A DNA stretch of 6,513 nucleotides from Opitutales bacterium. GTDB lineage: Bacteria; Verrucomicrobiota; Verrucomicrobiia; Opitutales; Intestinicryptomonadaceae. How positions within the stretch are numbered: position 1 is the first letter of the stretch; every line of letters starts with the position of its first letter. The position numbers and the translations under genes were made by a program. The notes under the pieces are model-generated. The model saw nothing but the letters and a program-made list of their open reading frames with translations. It was not told the origin of the DNA and did no database searches. The stretch covers positions 1-6,513 of the forward strand of contig JAGBOM010000164.1 of the NCBI GenBank assembly GCA_017633865.1, written 5' to 3'. Shown here one piece after another: positions 6,297 to 6,513 of this stretch.

Positions 6297-6513
6297 AGTT
6301 TGAATTTGTGAATACGGGCTCGAACCCCGCGCCGCGAATCGCGGCCTCGAGCTTTTGGCGGTCTCTGTCGCTGGGGCTCGCGCCCGCGCTTACGGCGACC
6401 TCCTCGTGCCAGTGCGAGCCGCCGATGTCGTCGGCGCCGAAGTGCAGTAGAACCTGCGCCATGCGCTCGTTAAAATGGGTTATCGGAACTCTTATATGCG
6501 GGAAATTGTCCAA
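6286..6513 (-). CDS. mqnE: Aminofutalosine synthase, C-terminal 75 residues (5' end beyond window)
   Basis: C-terminal part of the radical SAM enzyme that joins the MqnA product to the SAM-derived adenosyl group to form 6-amino-6-deoxyfutalosine. The frame stays open to the right edge. Its first codon in the window is TTG, read here as an internal leucine in LDNFPHIR rather than a start, because LDNFPHI is a conserved internal motif of MqnE. Also seen: ERMAQVLLHFGADDIGG (16-32 of the fragment), HEEVAVSAGA (36-45) and a C-terminal AAIRGAGFEPV helix-strand. The DNFPHI motif separates it from MqnC, which reads DNI-x-x-x-Q at this place (and does so in the neighbouring gene). The radical SAM cysteines would lie outside the window. 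The stop codon overlaps the mqnA start by 11 bases. Confidence 0.9.
   Translation of the reverse strand: MDNFPHIRVPITHFNERMAQVLLHFGADDIGGSHWHEEVAVSAGASPSDRDRQKLEAAIRGAGFEPVFTNSNYAL

Noticed and set aside
6286..6513. The TTG at the right edge as the start of a complete 75-residue protein
   Set aside because: The TTG is the conserved Leu of the internal LDNFPHI motif of MqnE; the gene is cut by the window edge, not complete.

Overview
The window is a gene-dense bacterial segment with no gap longer than a few bases between genes. Six genes and one partial gene run on the minus strand, and one gene that is probably incomplete runs on the plus strand to meet them. The DNA is moderately GC-rich, clear Shine-Dalgarno sequences precede several starts, and menaquinone is made by the futalosine route. 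Together with a secreted-type PhoD-family protein, this would fit a Gram-negative anaerobe or microaerophile. A Verrucomicrobiota (Opitutales-like) source is my low-confidence guess; nothing in the window fixes the taxon.

Minus strand, in transcription order (right to left): the 3' end of mqnE (aminofutalosine synthase, cut by the window edge), mqnA (chorismate dehydratase), mqnC (cyclic dehypoxanthinyl futalosine synthase, a radical SAM enzyme), mqnD (1,4-dihydroxy-6-naphthoate synthase), a short mqnB-type nucleosidase, a VTT-domain (DedA/TVP38-like) membrane protein, and xseA (exonuclease VII large subunit). Every junction is an overlap, an exact abutment or a 2-base gap, so this is almost certainly one transcriptional unit. 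Its promoter lies beyond the right edge. The five mqn genes cover the core steps from chorismate to 1,4-dihydroxy-6-naphthoate: MqnA makes 3-enolpyruvyl-benzoate, MqnE adds it to a SAM-derived nucleoside, MqnB removes the base, MqnC cyclises and MqnD releases the naphthoate. The later prenylation, decarboxylation and methylation genes are not here.

Plus strand, positions 1-1230: a PhoD-like phosphatase fold whose metal-binding and catalytic motifs all appear to be replaced while the scaffold motifs are kept. It looks like a pseudoenzyme and is the most unusual item in the window. Its stop codon overlaps the end of xseA by 7 bases, so two convergent units collide with no room for an intergenic terminator.

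I found no RNA genes, CRISPR arrays, insertion sequences or long repeats. Most of the window is a standard menaquinone operon. The points of interest are the degenerate PhoD protein, departures from consensus in MqnC, the short MqnB, and the membrane protein and DNA-repair gene attached to the operon.
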